64,000 bases of DNA from IMG/VR virus record IMGVR_UViG_3300010396_000009, positions 1 through 64,000 of that record; one strand, 5' to 3'. The position numbers and the translations under genes are program-made. Positions within the stretch are counted from its first letter, which is position 1. The number at the start of each line of letters is the position of its first letter. This DNA comes from a virus. Below the pieces are notes generated by a model. The model was not told the origin of the DNA. It searched no databases and was given only the letters and a program-made list of their open reading frames with translations. Shown here one piece after another: positions 15,233-23,891 of this stretch.

Positions 15233-15795
15233 ACGCTAGTTCCTTGAGTGAGCTCCCTGAACTCTTTCAAGCGAGCCCTGTATGCCCGCGCGACGCGCTC
15301 GATGAGATCACCCTCGGTGACCTTGCCGAGCATGTCAACATTGACGATGTATGGCTGATCGCGAACGATGATAGTGCCCTTGCTCACCATTCCCATAAAA
15401 GTGTCATTCACTTTCAGGATGTGCTCAAGGTTATACATCGAGTCTCCGCGCGCTCGGAAGCGCTCCTCAATATGTTGCGCTGATGCATAGATCACCACCT
15501 GAAACCCGCATCGTCGCTTGAACTCCGCCTGTACGAGGTCCCACTTGAGTGGGGTCATCTGAGTAGATCGATCATCGCAGAAGCGATAAGCGAGCTCATC
15601 TAAATGAAACCTATCCCATATCGACGTCACGCACATCCGATCAATGTAGTCGTGATATGCGTCGAACCACTTAGGAATCCTGCTCAGGTGATGAAGCATG
15701 TGAGGCATGCAAAACGTATCATCTTGTAAGCGCTCGACCAGCTTTTGGCAGAAGGTCGTCTTGCCGACGAGGTCGGCCCCTGATACTACGATCAT
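15229..15795 (-). CDS. Deoxynucleoside monophosphate kinase-like protein
   Basis: 188 residues. P-loop GADLVGKTT near residue 7 and DRF around 62, with an Arg-rich lid-like stretch (RFRARGD), matching thymidylate/deoxynucleotide kinases. In phages with modified pyrimidines such kinases phosphorylate the unusual dNMP. Located between the polymerase and the synthase gene, so it probably takes the synthase product to the diphosphate. A deoxynucleoside kinase is the alternative. Confidence 0.72.
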   Translation of the reverse strand: MIVVSGADLVGKTTFCQKLVERLQDDTFCMPHMLHHLSRIPKWFDAYHDYIDRMCVTSIWDRFHLDELAYRFCDDRSTQMTPLKWDLVQAEFKRRCGFQVVIYASAQHIEERFRARGDSMYNLEHILKVNDTFMGMVSKGTIIVRDQPYIVNVDMLGKVTEGDLIERVARAYRARLKEFRELTQGTSV

Positions 15796-15798
15796 ACG

Positions 15799-15981
15799 CT
15801 ACTCCCTTTCTTCAATCTCGAGGAACATTCCAGTATCCGCGTCGAGCTTCTCGAACTTCCCTTTCTTGGTGACCTGAATGATCTCGATGTCGCCGTTAGA
15901 GGCCTCCTCGAGAACTTCGTCACTCAGCGCGCTCACCACTGACAGCTTTGGCTCGTCTTCGCTCACGATTAACCACTGCAT
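15799..15981 (-). CDS. Unknown small acidic protein
   Basis: 60 residues, strongly acidic (SALSDEVLEEASNGDIEI and LEIEERE). AGGAG lies 7 nt before the ATG and the leader has a GTCCTTT form of the repeat. Its first 62 nt overlap the 3' end of the synthase gene in another frame, an unusually long overlap. No family recognised. Confidence 0.6.
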   Translation of the reverse strand: MQWLIVSEDEPKLSVVSALSDEVLEEASNGDIEIIQVTKKGKFEKLDADTGMFLEIEERE

Positions 15982-16912
15982 TGAAAGCTCCTGATTTAAA
16001 GGACATAAGATCGATTACAGAAACACACGTCTTACTCGCGCACGCTTTCACCAAGTCTCGGCTCATGTCGCCGAGCTTTGCATATATATTTGGGTCATAA
16101 TTCTTGTCCTCGCGAAGTGACCGCTCGACTTCCACGGCGTCCTGGATTGTCGCGATCGAGTCGTTGAGCAGCCACGTGTTTGGCAGCGCCCTATCGACTC
16201 CCCACACGCGATACTTGGCGGCTTCCTCGGCCTTTTCCTTAAACCGCGAGTACAGGTGCATGCTCCCGACGTTATGCGTGTAGTCGCCGATCTTGAGATC
16301 GAGCTCGCACGCCATAAGTCTCTGGATGCACGTGAATGCAAAGACGTCGAGCGGAAAGCCCAGCCATGCGTCATTACTTCGCATGTTCACCACAAGATTA
16401 AGTCTTTCCTTGCGAGCTATAAACTGTAACGTTAAGGTGCACGGAATGTCCTTGTGAGGAGGCACCTGATCTGCTGCCCAGAGGTCCTCGGGGTGCCAAA
16501 TGGTCACCACGGCCTGGCGACTATTCGGATCTTTCGCCAAGATATCACGGGCTATGTAGAGCAGCGGTGCCTCAGTTTCAACTGTCCAGAATAGCCGTGG
16601 TCCGTACGCCCCGTATGTCACCTCGCCTGAAGCATACTTTCGATAGCTCGGCGCATACTCCTGAAGCATAGCGATCGCCCCGCTGCCTCCCATATACCAG
16701 AGCACCTCGGCGGCCGCGTACGCAGCAGATACATTTCTTACATCGTTCATTAATAAGGTGCACTGCCCAGCTGCGCTCAGCTTCGCTGAGTAGCCAATGA
16801 TCTCGCCGCAGACGTCGCCATCGCGTGACGCTTGAGAGCCTATGTCCTGGTCTAGTAGCTGATCCAGGAGATGAATGAACCATGTGTCGATAGAGTTGAA
16901 CATTAGTCGCAT
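15920..16912 (-). CDS. Thymidylate-synthase-family enzyme, probable dCMP hydroxymethylase
   Basis: About 330 residues. Catalytic Cys158 lies in KDIPCTLTLQF, and RSND (178-181) is the Arg/Ser phosphate-binding segment. At the residue where dUMP-specific thymidylate synthases have Asn (PFN), this protein has Asp189 (GFPLDVF). That change is known from T4 dCMP hydroxymethylase and switches specificity to dCMP. GSMHLY replaces the usual GDxHxY, also fitting. The product would be hydroxymethyl-dCMP (or methyl-dCMP) for DNA modification. A promoter lies just upstream (16919-16947), so the transcript could be nearly leaderless. Annotation as dCMP-specific is inference from one residue. Confidence 0.75.
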   Translation of the reverse strand: MRLMFNSIDTWFIHLLDQLLDQDIGSQASRDGDVCGEIIGYSAKLSAAGQCTLLMNDVRNVSAAYAAAEVLWYMGGSGAIAMLQEYAPSYRKYASGEVTYGAYGPRLFWTVETEAPLLYIARDILAKDPNSRQAVVTIWHPEDLWAADQVPPHKDIPCTLTLQFIARKERLNLVVNMRSNDAWLGFPLDVFAFTCIQRLMACELDLKIGDYTHNVGSMHLYSRFKEKAEEAAKYRVWGVDRALPNTWLLNDSIATIQDAVEVERSLREDKNYDPNIYAKLGDMSRDLVKACASKTCVSVIDLMSFKSGAFNAVVNRERRRAKAVSGERAE

Positions 16913-16918
16913 GCTCCT

Positions 16919-16947
16919 ATTATAACAGGGATCCCTTCTTAGGTACA
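16919..16947 (-). promoter_or_regulatory. sigma70-type promoter, TGTACC-N17-TATAAT
   Basis: Minus strand: TGTACC at 16947-16942, 17 nt, TATAAT at 16924-16919, inside the end of the methyltransferase gene. The ATG at 16912 lies only 7 nt after the TATAAT, so the expected start site coincides with the start codon. Confidence 0.65.
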
Positions 16948-18206
16948 CTCTTCCAGGACCTTACCAGCTTTCCGGTGATTGGGTCAACGTTGAAGCGCCG
17001 AAACTGCTTTTGCACGCACTTCGGGTAGCGATCCATTGAGAACTGCTGCCCAACGTAGTTGCTCACGTCGATGACCTTCTCGATCATTCCCGACGAGTCT
17101 TGTCCCTCGAAGAGCCCGGTCCTCGCGTTATACGTAGTGGTCCATTCTTTTACTTCATCATCGGTGTTATCCCACTCATCATTCAGGCACGACAGGCATT
17201 GCTCGGCTATCCACTCGCCGACCTCTGGGCACACTCCCTTCGCCAGCTGGTGACACGGGTCATGCCCGACTGGGATCTTGTCACCCCAGCCCATGATCTT
17301 GGCGAGCTCACCTATAGTTAGAGGGCGATCATGCCACGGGTGAATCAGCCTAGTTGAGCTCGACTGGAGAGTCGGACACGGGCGGAACCAGCTCGTGCGA
17401 TATATGCAGTGCATGCTAAAGGGCATATTAGACGAGCGATTAGTCCACTTTAGCTTTTGTCGAGCCGTGCAGTTCTCGAAGTCATACTGAGCTAGCGTGT
17501 TCAATCCCCAGCCCGTTGGCAGCCGCGGAATGGCGTCCCTGTCGTCTTCTCTCAGCAGGGCATAAGAATCAGCGTCATAGTTATCAGAGACGCGATCCCA
17601 CGGGTGAGTAACCCTGTCCATGTCACCGCCTATAGCGTCAAAGAGCACGGGATAGTACGGGCTGATGTCAGGCAGCGAGATGTTGAATTTCTTGTCGCGC
17701 GGATACAGGATGTAGAAATATCTCTTGCGCTGCTGACAGTTGCCGAATGTGGCGGCGTTGATGAAGACATGGGCGACGCGGTAGCCGTAGGTCACAGCGC
17801 GCTGCGTTACTTCAGCAAATAAAGGTCGCCCGGTGCTATACGCCTGGTTCACGCTTTCAAGGACGATGATCGGAAATTGACCCATCGCCCAATTGAATAC
17901 GTCGTGCGTGTCCTGGCATTGCCTCGCATGGATGCCATGACCCGATGCGCCGTACCCAGCCGTAGTGCACGACCACGAGGTGCATCTTGGATTGGCGAAG
18001 CACACGTCACCATCAAGGCACTTCGGCCAATCATCCGGGTGTGAGTCAATGACGTTAGGCACGCCCCACACCCGACGACTGGTCTCGAGTCCAAACCCGT
18101 GACGCTCTAGGTGGTACTCGACGTCGAAGTGCTTTTGGAATCCGCCTGAGAATCCGCCGGCGAAGACGTGGCACCCGACGGCTTTTCTCTTAGAAACTGT
18201 AACCAT
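16920..18206 (-). CDS. DNA C5-cytosine methyltransferase
   Basis: About 428 residues. Motif I is CHVFAGGFSGGF near the N-terminus, motif IV ANPRCTSWSC holds the catalytic Cys, motif VI is VLESVN, motif VIII is QQRKRYF, and the C-terminal motifs include LTIGELAKIMGWGD and AKGVCPEVGEW. The PRC instead of PPC and ESV instead of ENV are deviations seen in phage enzymes. The ATG at 18206 is preferred: AAGGA stands 5 nt upstream, and the longer frame to 18290 overlaps the zinc-ribbon gene. It either protects phage DNA or, with the synthase, creates modified cytosine. Confidence 0.87.
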   Translation of the reverse strand: MVTVSKRKAVGCHVFAGGFSGGFQKHFDVEYHLERHGFGLETSRRVWGVPNVIDSHPDDWPKCLDGDVCFANPRCTSWSCTTAGYGASGHGIHARQCQDTHDVFNWAMGQFPIIVLESVNQAYSTGRPLFAEVTQRAVTYGYRVAHVFINAATFGNCQQRKRYFYILYPRDKKFNISLPDISPYYPVLFDAIGGDMDRVTHPWDRVSDNYDADSYALLREDDRDAIPRLPTGWGLNTLAQYDFENCTARQKLKWTNRSSNMPFSMHCIYRTSWFRPCPTLQSSSTRLIHPWHDRPLTIGELAKIMGWGDKIPVGHDPCHQLAKGVCPEVGEWIAEQCLSCLNDEWDNTDDEVKEWTTTYNARTGLFEGQDSSGMIEKVIDVSNYVGQQFSMDRYPKCVQKQFRRFNVDPITGKLVRSWKSVPKKGSLL

Positions 18207-18340
18207 ACATTCCTTGCTATGGCCATGCATGCTGGGCACAGCCAAACTATCGAAGCGTTCTCGTAACTGGTCAAGGACAGCGAGTGACACTTGTACTTAG
18301 TGTCGCATCGCCCGCACTGGAACTTGTTACCCTTGATCAT
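18107..18340 (-). CDS. Small zinc-ribbon protein overlapping the methyltransferase
   Basis: 77 residues. CGRC and CPAC pairs 24 residues apart form a zinc ribbon; the last third is Ser/Thr/Ala-rich. It starts in an ATGA overlap with the stop of the MazG-like gene. Its last 100 nt overlap the start of the methyltransferase, so its true end is uncertain. Confidence 0.5.
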   Translation of the reverse strand: MIKGNKFQCGRCDTKYKCHSLSLTSYENASIVWLCPACMAIARNVWLQFLREKPSGATSSPADSQADSKSTSTSSTT

Positions 18341-18828
18341 CTTTTCTTTTTCTTGTAATTCTTGAGGACAGTCTTCAGATCTGGCGCCCTATAATTTGCA
18401 CCCTTCTGCCGGACGCGGGCGCCGTCTGGGTCAGCCACCTGACGCTCCTTGGTCATGTTACTGGCATGGACCTCCTCAAAGGCCTCGACTAGCGGCAGAT
18501 CGTACGACACCGCAGTGCCCAGCAGCACGTAGAGCATGTCAGCTAAGGCATCTAGCAAGAGAAGCTCATCGCAGGTATGCAGCGCCGTAGCTTTCTCTGA
18601 AAGCTCCTCAGCGTCTAGGTGCAGGCGCAGATAGCGAATGTCGCTCGTCTCCTTGAACTTGGCAATCATGCGCTCAGCCAGTGTAGATAGCTCCGCGGCA
18701 GCCGCCTCCAATTCAGGGCTCGGGTCGAGCTTACCGTGAAGCTTCTGCCGATAGCCGATCCCGAGCTTGATGTGAAACGCTCGCACGTGCTCGATCGCCT
18801 GCTGCAGCGTTAGGTCAGAATTTTTCAC
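18337..18828 (-). CDS. MazG-like nucleotide pyrophosphohydrolase
   Basis: 163 residues. The all-alpha NTP-PPase signature is present: LDAEELSEKATAL followed by DALADMLYVLLG, giving the EExxE and ExxD-like metal-binding acids. Members hydrolyse dNTPs to dNMPs; in phages with modified bases they can remove unmodified dCTP or dUTP, or lower ppGpp. The basic C-terminal tail KKKKR is unusual. It overlaps the primase gene by 14 nt. Confidence 0.72.
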   Translation of the reverse strand: MKNSDLTLQQAIEHVRAFHIKLGIGYRQKLHGKLDPSPELEAAAAELSTLAERMIAKFKETSDIRYLRLHLDAEELSEKATALHTCDELLLLDALADMLYVLLGTAVSYDLPLVEAFEEVHASNMTKERQVADPDGARVRQKGANYRAPDLKTVLKNYKKKKR

Positions 18829-21673
18829 TCATGCCTCCTTTATCTCTTAGGTGGTCAGGTACCTGGGTTAACTCCATCTCCTTCAAGAGCGATATGAACT
18901 GCGGCGTCTTGATGTAGCCCTTCTCGGCCGGGCGACGCTTGACGGCTCGCTTCCTCACTAGTAGCGAGATCAGCTGAGCGGTCTGCTCATTGTCAAGCCC
19001 GGTCCAGTCCTTCACGTCAACCAGCGTGATGCAGTCATTGTACAGCAGCTGATCGCGCGCCTCATTAGGGAACGGCAGCCCGTCGATGAACTTGACTATC
19101 TGCTGTGGGTCGATCATGTCGCTCGTCGTTCTGATCGCCTCGGAGTAGAACTTATAGCCGAACGTCGGACTCCTATAGATCCTCAGCAGGTACTGCTCGA
19201 TGTACTCTGCATGGCACGGTCTAACTACGCACGTGAGCTCATCTCCTCCGTCCTCGCAGCTGAACGTTCGCATCGCGAGGGCAGCTGATAATCGGCTGAT
19301 TTTGTGCCGCGTTGATCCGCGATCTATGATCGGAATATCATCTGAGAACTCATCTGTGAGTCTACCAGAGATCTCAGAGATCAGTCGCGAGGTCTCTGGC
19401 AGTATGACGACCTGCTTTTGCTTACGAGTCCAGCACCAGAGGATCAGCTCTTTGCACATGTCAGTCGTGTATTGGTGCTCAATTTTCGGTGGATCGCGAA
19501 CAAGAGCGTTGAGAGCCCTCGCGTCTATCTCACCGTCAGCGACGATTATATGAGCATCAAATCTTCTGATGTCCTCGGGAGCGCCGATTAAGTTCTTGAT
19601 AGCCTCGACGCCGAACGCGTGCGATGACATCTTTCGATCATCGCGAGGATTAGATACGGCTATGAGCCTGGTCCTGGCTGGCGATCTGCGCTTCTCGATC
19701 TTCGTCGTCTGCGCGACGCCCGACGATCGCATGTCAGTCAGTGAGGCGATCACCTCGACGCGGGCTCCCTTGAGCTCCTCGAGTATCACGAGGCGACGAT
19801 CATGCTGCGGTATCACGCCCCACGAGACATACCACTGCCCGCCGACTTGCTTAAGACCACCTAATAATCCAGCGACGCTCGCATTCTTGCACGGCACGAT
19901 CTCGCCGAGCTGATAGTGCCGCATGAGCTTCTCGACGGTCTCTGACTTGCCGTTGGATGAATCTCCCACGATGAGCACCTCGACCCAGCCCTTCGTCAGC
20001 TTACCGTCCACGTCGAGGATCAGTGGAGAGTGATATGAGAGATCGACCATTAGGTGCATGTCGCGACGCAGGAATATCTTCGTCACATGGGTCTCAAGAT
20101 CTGCATAAATATCATTTAATTTTTCGCTAAGTGATTCTACTGTCCACTCTTTGGGTCTGAATACCCGAAGGCTTGGCAGGTCCTGCGGCTTATACTTCGA
20201 CAGCGAGTCATGGGTAGCCTCACTTTTGCTGAGCAGCAATGTAGCAGCCTGCGTCTTAGGGTGCGGCCACATCTTGCCGATGAACTTGTACGTGGTGTTT
20301 AGGTCGGCGTCACACTCCATGCAGATAGCATGCTGCATCGTGCGCTCGGTATCAGTGTTAGTGATCTCGAGCGACGGGTTTATTCGCACGTCCCATGCAT
20401 TGTAGTGGTCCTCGACAGAGATCCTGACCACCTCGCACTTGCGCGGGATCACGAGCGCGGCTCGCATCGCGGAGTCTAGCTTCTCATGCGGCACGTCGAT
20501 CATCTGAAGTATCGCGGGTGACTCGGCGGCGACATGAAACGTTTTCTTATCCTGCGGATAGATGCCGCACAGCGCACAGCACTCCTGGCTCTTGTCACAG
20601 TCGATGGTGATTCGCTTCGGAACGATGAATGGCTTGTCCATCGCGGCGGAGACAACAGCGTCAAAAGACATCCGCTTGCCAACGTTCGTGCTCTGAATCG
20701 TGTCGCTGAACTTGGTCTCGGCAGGCAGCGCGTCGGGATCCTCTTCTACTTTTTTACCGGTGTCCACATACTCCGTGACCTTTGTGAGCTCGGCAAACAA
20801 GTCACCCTTCACCTTGGCGACGAAGTCGTTAATGTCGCCTTTCGGATACGTGTCCCTGTCAAGCGGCAGATGTAGTATGCCAAGCCACTTGACCACCGGT
20901 CGCAGCACGACTGCTAATTTTATAGAGGCCTTGATACCAGCCTCGTCCACGTCCATGCATATCCACGCTCGCTTGCCAGCGAATCGCGACGTCAGGCCCG
21001 TGTGCCACTTACCCTCGCCGGATGTGGCGCTTACACAGCCAATCTTGTGCTTGTTGAGCTCCTGAGCCGCGACAAGAGCCTTCACCTCGCCGCCGCATAG
21101 CAAGATATCATCATACTCCATCTGGTCGATGGGATACAGGCGCACCGGCGTCCCGCGACCAGCGGCATTCTTGAACTTGGTTGGGCCAGGCGCACCGGGC
21201 AGATAGTACCTGATGTTGACATAAGCTCCGCTATCATTCGCGATTGGGATGGTCACCCTGTTCTCGTGACAACCCAGTCGTCGCTTGCGAATGGTGACAT
21301 CTGTCACACCGCGAGCATATAGCTCCGACAAGAGATGCTTCTGCTCCCAGATAGCCTGGTGCTCGCGCTCGATCACGTCTATGTTGATCGTCTTGACCTG
21401 CTCAAGGTCATATCGCTTCTGCAGGTCAATGAATATTGCCGCTCGCGAGGTTTTCCAGACAGCGGCGAGGAACGATATGAAGTCGCCGCCCTTGTTGCAC
21501 TGCGAGGCGTGGCAATAAAACTGCAGCGTTTTTAGGTTAAGGCTGCAGCTGGGAGTCGCGTCCTCATGGAATGGGCAGCGAACCTTCACCTCGTCACCCG
21601 AGAGGGGAAGAATCGGCGTCCATTTTGCTCGCTCGAGCTCAGTAAGTGCAGAGATCTGGGCCGCTTTTGCCAT
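18815..21673 (-). CDS. Primase-helicase: CHC2 and Toprim domains fused to an MCM-like AAA+ ATPase
   Basis: 952 residues. The CHC2 zinc finger has Cys33, His36, Cys54 and Cys59. A Toprim domain has Glu196 and DVDEAG (241-246). A Cys-rich middle part (ECCALCG, CMECD, about 360-460) could be the zinc/OB N-terminal domain of an MCM. The AAA+ domain carries Walker A GDSSNGKS (570-577), Walker B LVILEELKG, sensor Asn in AVSNP and RRFD (703-706), echoing the MCM SRFD arginine finger. Most phage primase-helicases use a RecA-fold (DnaB/gp4) helicase, so this pairing is unusual. It would prime and unwind at the fork. Confidence 0.82.
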   Translation of the reverse strand: MAKAAQISALTELERAKWTPILPLSGDEVKVRCPFHEDATPSCSLNLKTLQFYCHASQCNKGGDFISFLAAVWKTSRAAIFIDLQKRYDLEQVKTINIDVIEREHQAIWEQKHLLSELYARGVTDVTIRKRRLGCHENRVTIPIANDSGAYVNIRYYLPGAPGPTKFKNAAGRGTPVRLYPIDQMEYDDILLCGGEVKALVAAQELNKHKIGCVSATSGEGKWHTGLTSRFAGKRAWICMDVDEAGIKASIKLAVVLRPVVKWLGILHLPLDRDTYPKGDINDFVAKVKGDLFAELTKVTEYVDTGKKVEEDPDALPAETKFSDTIQSTNVGKRMSFDAVVSAAMDKPFIVPKRITIDCDKSQECCALCGIYPQDKKTFHVAAESPAILQMIDVPHEKLDSAMRAALVIPRKCEVVRISVEDHYNAWDVRINPSLEITNTDTERTMQHAICMECDADLNTTYKFIGKMWPHPKTQAATLLLSKSEATHDSLSKYKPQDLPSLRVFRPKEWTVESLSEKLNDIYADLETHVTKIFLRRDMHLMVDLSYHSPLILDVDGKLTKGWVEVLIVGDSSNGKSETVEKLMRHYQLGEIVPCKNASVAGLLGGLKQVGGQWYVSWGVIPQHDRRLVILEELKGARVEVIASLTDMRSSGVAQTTKIEKRRSPARTRLIAVSNPRDDRKMSSHAFGVEAIKNLIGAPEDIRRFDAHIIVADGEIDARALNALVRDPPKIEHQYTTDMCKELILWCWTRKQKQVVILPETSRLISEISGRLTDEFSDDIPIIDRGSTRHKISRLSAALAMRTFSCEDGGDELTCVVRPCHAEYIEQYLLRIYRSPTFGYKFYSEAIRTTSDMIDPQQIVKFIDGLPFPNEARDQLLYNDCITLVDVKDWTGLDNEQTAQLISLLVRKRAVKRRPAEKGYIKTPQFISLLKEMELTQVPDHLRDKGGMSEKF

Positions 21674-21762
21674 ATTGGTGGAACGAGTGCATCATGCGGA
21701 GAATAAGAAACCCGGCGGCAGCTCTTACAATACTACCGCCGGGCGGACCAGGGCAGTGCTTC

Positions 21763-22629
21763 CTAGAACTTGCTCTCCCCGCTCGTCTCCGCGGCCTGGG
21801 CCTCGGCCTCTTCCTCCTCATGGTCAGTGACCAAGAGTCGCTCGGCGTGCTTGGCTTTCAGGTCGCGATGCGCCTGCTGAAGGGCCTGGGCCTCGCCGGG
21901 ATCCATGACAAAGGGTGAAACACCCTCGACGGTCGGCGACGACACGTCGATGCCGTACCATTCGCCACCCTCCGAAGTGCGCTTCTTGGGGTTCACCCGA
22001 CCCTCGTAGACCTGGCCCCACAGCGGAACTTGTTGTGACTTCATCGAGATCATGTCACAGAGCCGCTGCCCGCGAGCGTACTCGCCGCCCGAGAATGTCA
22101 GGAGCACAGGAATTCGCGACAGCTCCTCCTGGAGCGCGAGCCAGCACACGAAGTTGAAGTACTGCTTGTGCTTGATCATGAACTTATCATTCTCTGGGCA
22201 CTTCTCTGTGCGCTTGTCCTTGTCGCGAGACTTGATCGCGATGTCCGAGCCTGGGTCAAATGACTGGGCGCGGATCATCGGAAGCTTGTCCTTCATCTGG
22301 AACGGGTTGACCGTGCACCACTCGCTGAAGAACAGCAGCGGAATGAAGTGAAACGGTACATCGTTCTCAGCGAGCAGCATATTCACAGGGGTCACGATGA
22401 CCGATCCCTCCTGAAAGTCGCTGAAGATGCTCGTCCGATTGGACTGCATCACCTTCAACCGACCTGGGCGAAGGTACTTGCGCACCTCCTCGGTGCCCTC
22501 GCCGGCCGCGACCCTGAGGTGCTCAGGAATCTGCGACGCAAGCCCTGTTGGTCCACCGAGGATCAACCCATAACCTGGGCGCGGAGCCTCGGCAACTGCG
22601 ACATCAGTACTCTCTTGCTTCTTAGCCAT
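21763..22629 (-). CDS. Putative single-stranded DNA-binding protein
   Basis: 288 residues. No clear family, but the C-terminus is a run of acidic residues ending in Phe (DHEEEEAEAQ...SGESKF), the hallmark of T7 gp2.5 and bacterial SSB tails that recruit replication proteins. The centre is beta-rich. It has a strong promoter of its own, expected for an abundant protein, and lies just downstream of the primase-helicase. Role inferred from tail, context and promoter. Confidence 0.55.
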   Translation of the reverse strand: MAKKQESTDVAVAEAPRPGYGLILGGPTGLASQIPEHLRVAAGEGTEEVRKYLRPGRLKVMQSNRTSIFSDFQEGSVIVTPVNMLLAENDVPFHFIPLLFFSEWCTVNPFQMKDKLPMIRAQSFDPGSDIAIKSRDKDKRTEKCPENDKFMIKHKQYFNFVCWLALQEELSRIPVLLTFSGGEYARGQRLCDMISMKSQQVPLWGQVYEGRVNPKKRTSEGGEWYGIDVSSPTVEGVSPFVMDPGEAQALQQAHRDLKAKHAERLLVTDHEEEEAEAQAAETSGESKF

Positions 22630-22714
22630 TTTACATCTTCTTTCTATCAGGCCCCTCGATTAGTAAAGAATCGCTGCTAGGCCGAGGCCAGAGCCAGAAG
22701 CGATCACGAGGCGT

Positions 22715-22743
22715 ATTATACTCTGCAAGCTCTGCTCAGTACA
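22715..22743 (-). promoter_or_regulatory. sigma70-type promoter, TGTACT-N17-TATAAT
   Basis: Minus strand: TGTACT at 22743-22738, 17 nt, TATAAT at 22720-22715. About 85 nt of leader, with a GGCC/GGCC-containing segment, precede the ATG at 22629. Confidence 0.72.
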
Positions 22744-22750
22744 CACTAAA

Positions 22751-23461
22751 TTAAAAAATATTCTCCTCTTCATCGCTCTCGGGTTTTGGGTCGTCTGACC
22801 CCTCGGTATTTTTTGCGTCCTGATCATGCAGAAGGCCCTTGAGCATAATCGCCAGCGCGTTAAGCGCTGCGTAGTCATTCGGGTCAGTCTTAGCCGCGGC
22901 CTTCATGATGTTCTGCTGCTTCTTGAGCAGCTCTGGATCACTGATTACGCCGGGCTCGACTCCTTTCTTGTTGCGAATCGTTACCCTATACTGCGGCAGC
23001 ATCTTGGATGGATCGCATCCAGGTGGAATATTGCCGCCCTTGGCGATGTCCTCGCTGATTCGCTCGAGCATAGACGGCCAGTGCGGCCTGAACGGCACTC
23101 CTTCCGGGATCTTGAAGTACTCGCGCATCAGCTCGTACTCGGGCGACCCGTACTTCGGAGTCACGACCGTCTGCTTGACCTCGGGCGAGCCAGTGCACTT
23201 CTCTGTCCTGATCGGCTCGTAGTCACCCTTCAGGGTCCAACACATGCACGCAAGGCGCTCAAAAAACTCATAGAGCTTCTTGACCTCCCTGCGGATGTCC
23301 TCCAGGGCGGCAGCGGCCTCCTTGAGAGCGTATATCGAGTCAACGAGTGCCTCGAGATCCGGCTTGGTGGCCCCGGTTTGTCGCAGCTCCATTAACTTGT
23401 GATAAATGTGCTCATGCGCTCGACGAGCCTCCGCATGGATATCCCTATCTAGTTGCTGCAT
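22751..23461 (-). CDS. Unknown replication-region protein with acidic Phe-ended tail
   Basis: 236 residues. Helical N-terminal half (RRAHEHIYHKLMELRQ and KEAAAALEDIRREVKKLYEF), then a basic centre, and an acidic tail (DDPKPESDEEENIF) ending in Phe like the neighbouring protein at 21763. No family recognised. Possibly a second single-strand-binding or recombination-mediator protein. The leader has the CCTATGT repeat. Confidence 0.6.
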   Translation of the reverse strand: MQQLDRDIHAEARRAHEHIYHKLMELRQTGATKPDLEALVDSIYALKEAAAALEDIRREVKKLYEFFERLACMCWTLKGDYEPIRTEKCTGSPEVKQTVVTPKYGSPEYELMREYFKIPEGVPFRPHWPSMLERISEDIAKGGNIPPGCDPSKMLPQYRVTIRNKKGVEPGVISDPELLKKQQNIMKAAAKTDPNDYAALNALAIMLKGLLHDQDAKNTEGSDDPKPESDEEENIF

Positions 23462-23488
23462 TGCATCACCCTTTTCTAAACATAGGAC

Positions 23489-23821
23489 TTAGGACATAGA
23501 ACTGCTTAGCGCGCTCAGGTCAACCTCTCGAAAGTTTCTGACGTCCTTGTCATGATCGAAGCACAATAGCCTCACATCGCCGTACAGCCAGACCGCGACC
23601 GCCAGCATGATAGATACGTCGATCATCTTGCCGGACACGGCAATCGCGTCCTCGCTCGGATCGAAGCTATTCTCGCGGAACGCCTGATCTACTTGGCTCA
23701 TGAAGCCAGGATCATGCCAAGGAAAGTGCTTAGACTCGTCGCTGAACAAGAACACAAGCGGCCCGAACTTCTTGGCCTTGAACATCGAGTACTCAGTGGG
23801 CTCGAGCACGAAGACACGCAT
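23489..23821 (-). CDS. Unknown small protein
   Basis: 110 residues, no recognised family. Contains a hydrophobic segment VSIMLAVAVWLYGDV that is too short and mixed to be a sure membrane helix. First gene after promoter 23861-23889. GAGGTG precedes the ATG. Confidence 0.65.
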   Translation of the reverse strand: MRVFVLEPTEYSMFKAKKFGPLVFLFSDESKHFPWHDPGFMSQVDQAFRENSFDPSEDAIAVSGKMIDVSIMLAVAVWLYGDVRLLCFDHDKDVRNFREVDLSALSSSMS

Positions 23822-23860
23822 CGTGATTCACCTCATAGATATAGGACACAGGACTTTGAT

Positions 23861-23889
23861 ATTATACCAATGACCCGTGATGATGTACA
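23861..23889 (-). promoter_or_regulatory. sigma70-type promoter, TGTACA-N17-TATAAT
   Basis: Minus strand: TGTACA at 23889-23884, 17 nt, TATAAT at 23866-23861. The leader carries GTCCTGTGTCCTAT, a form of the repeat found elsewhere. It faces the gene at 23821 and separates the glycan cassette from the replication region. Confidence 0.77.
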
Positions 23890-23891
23890 CC

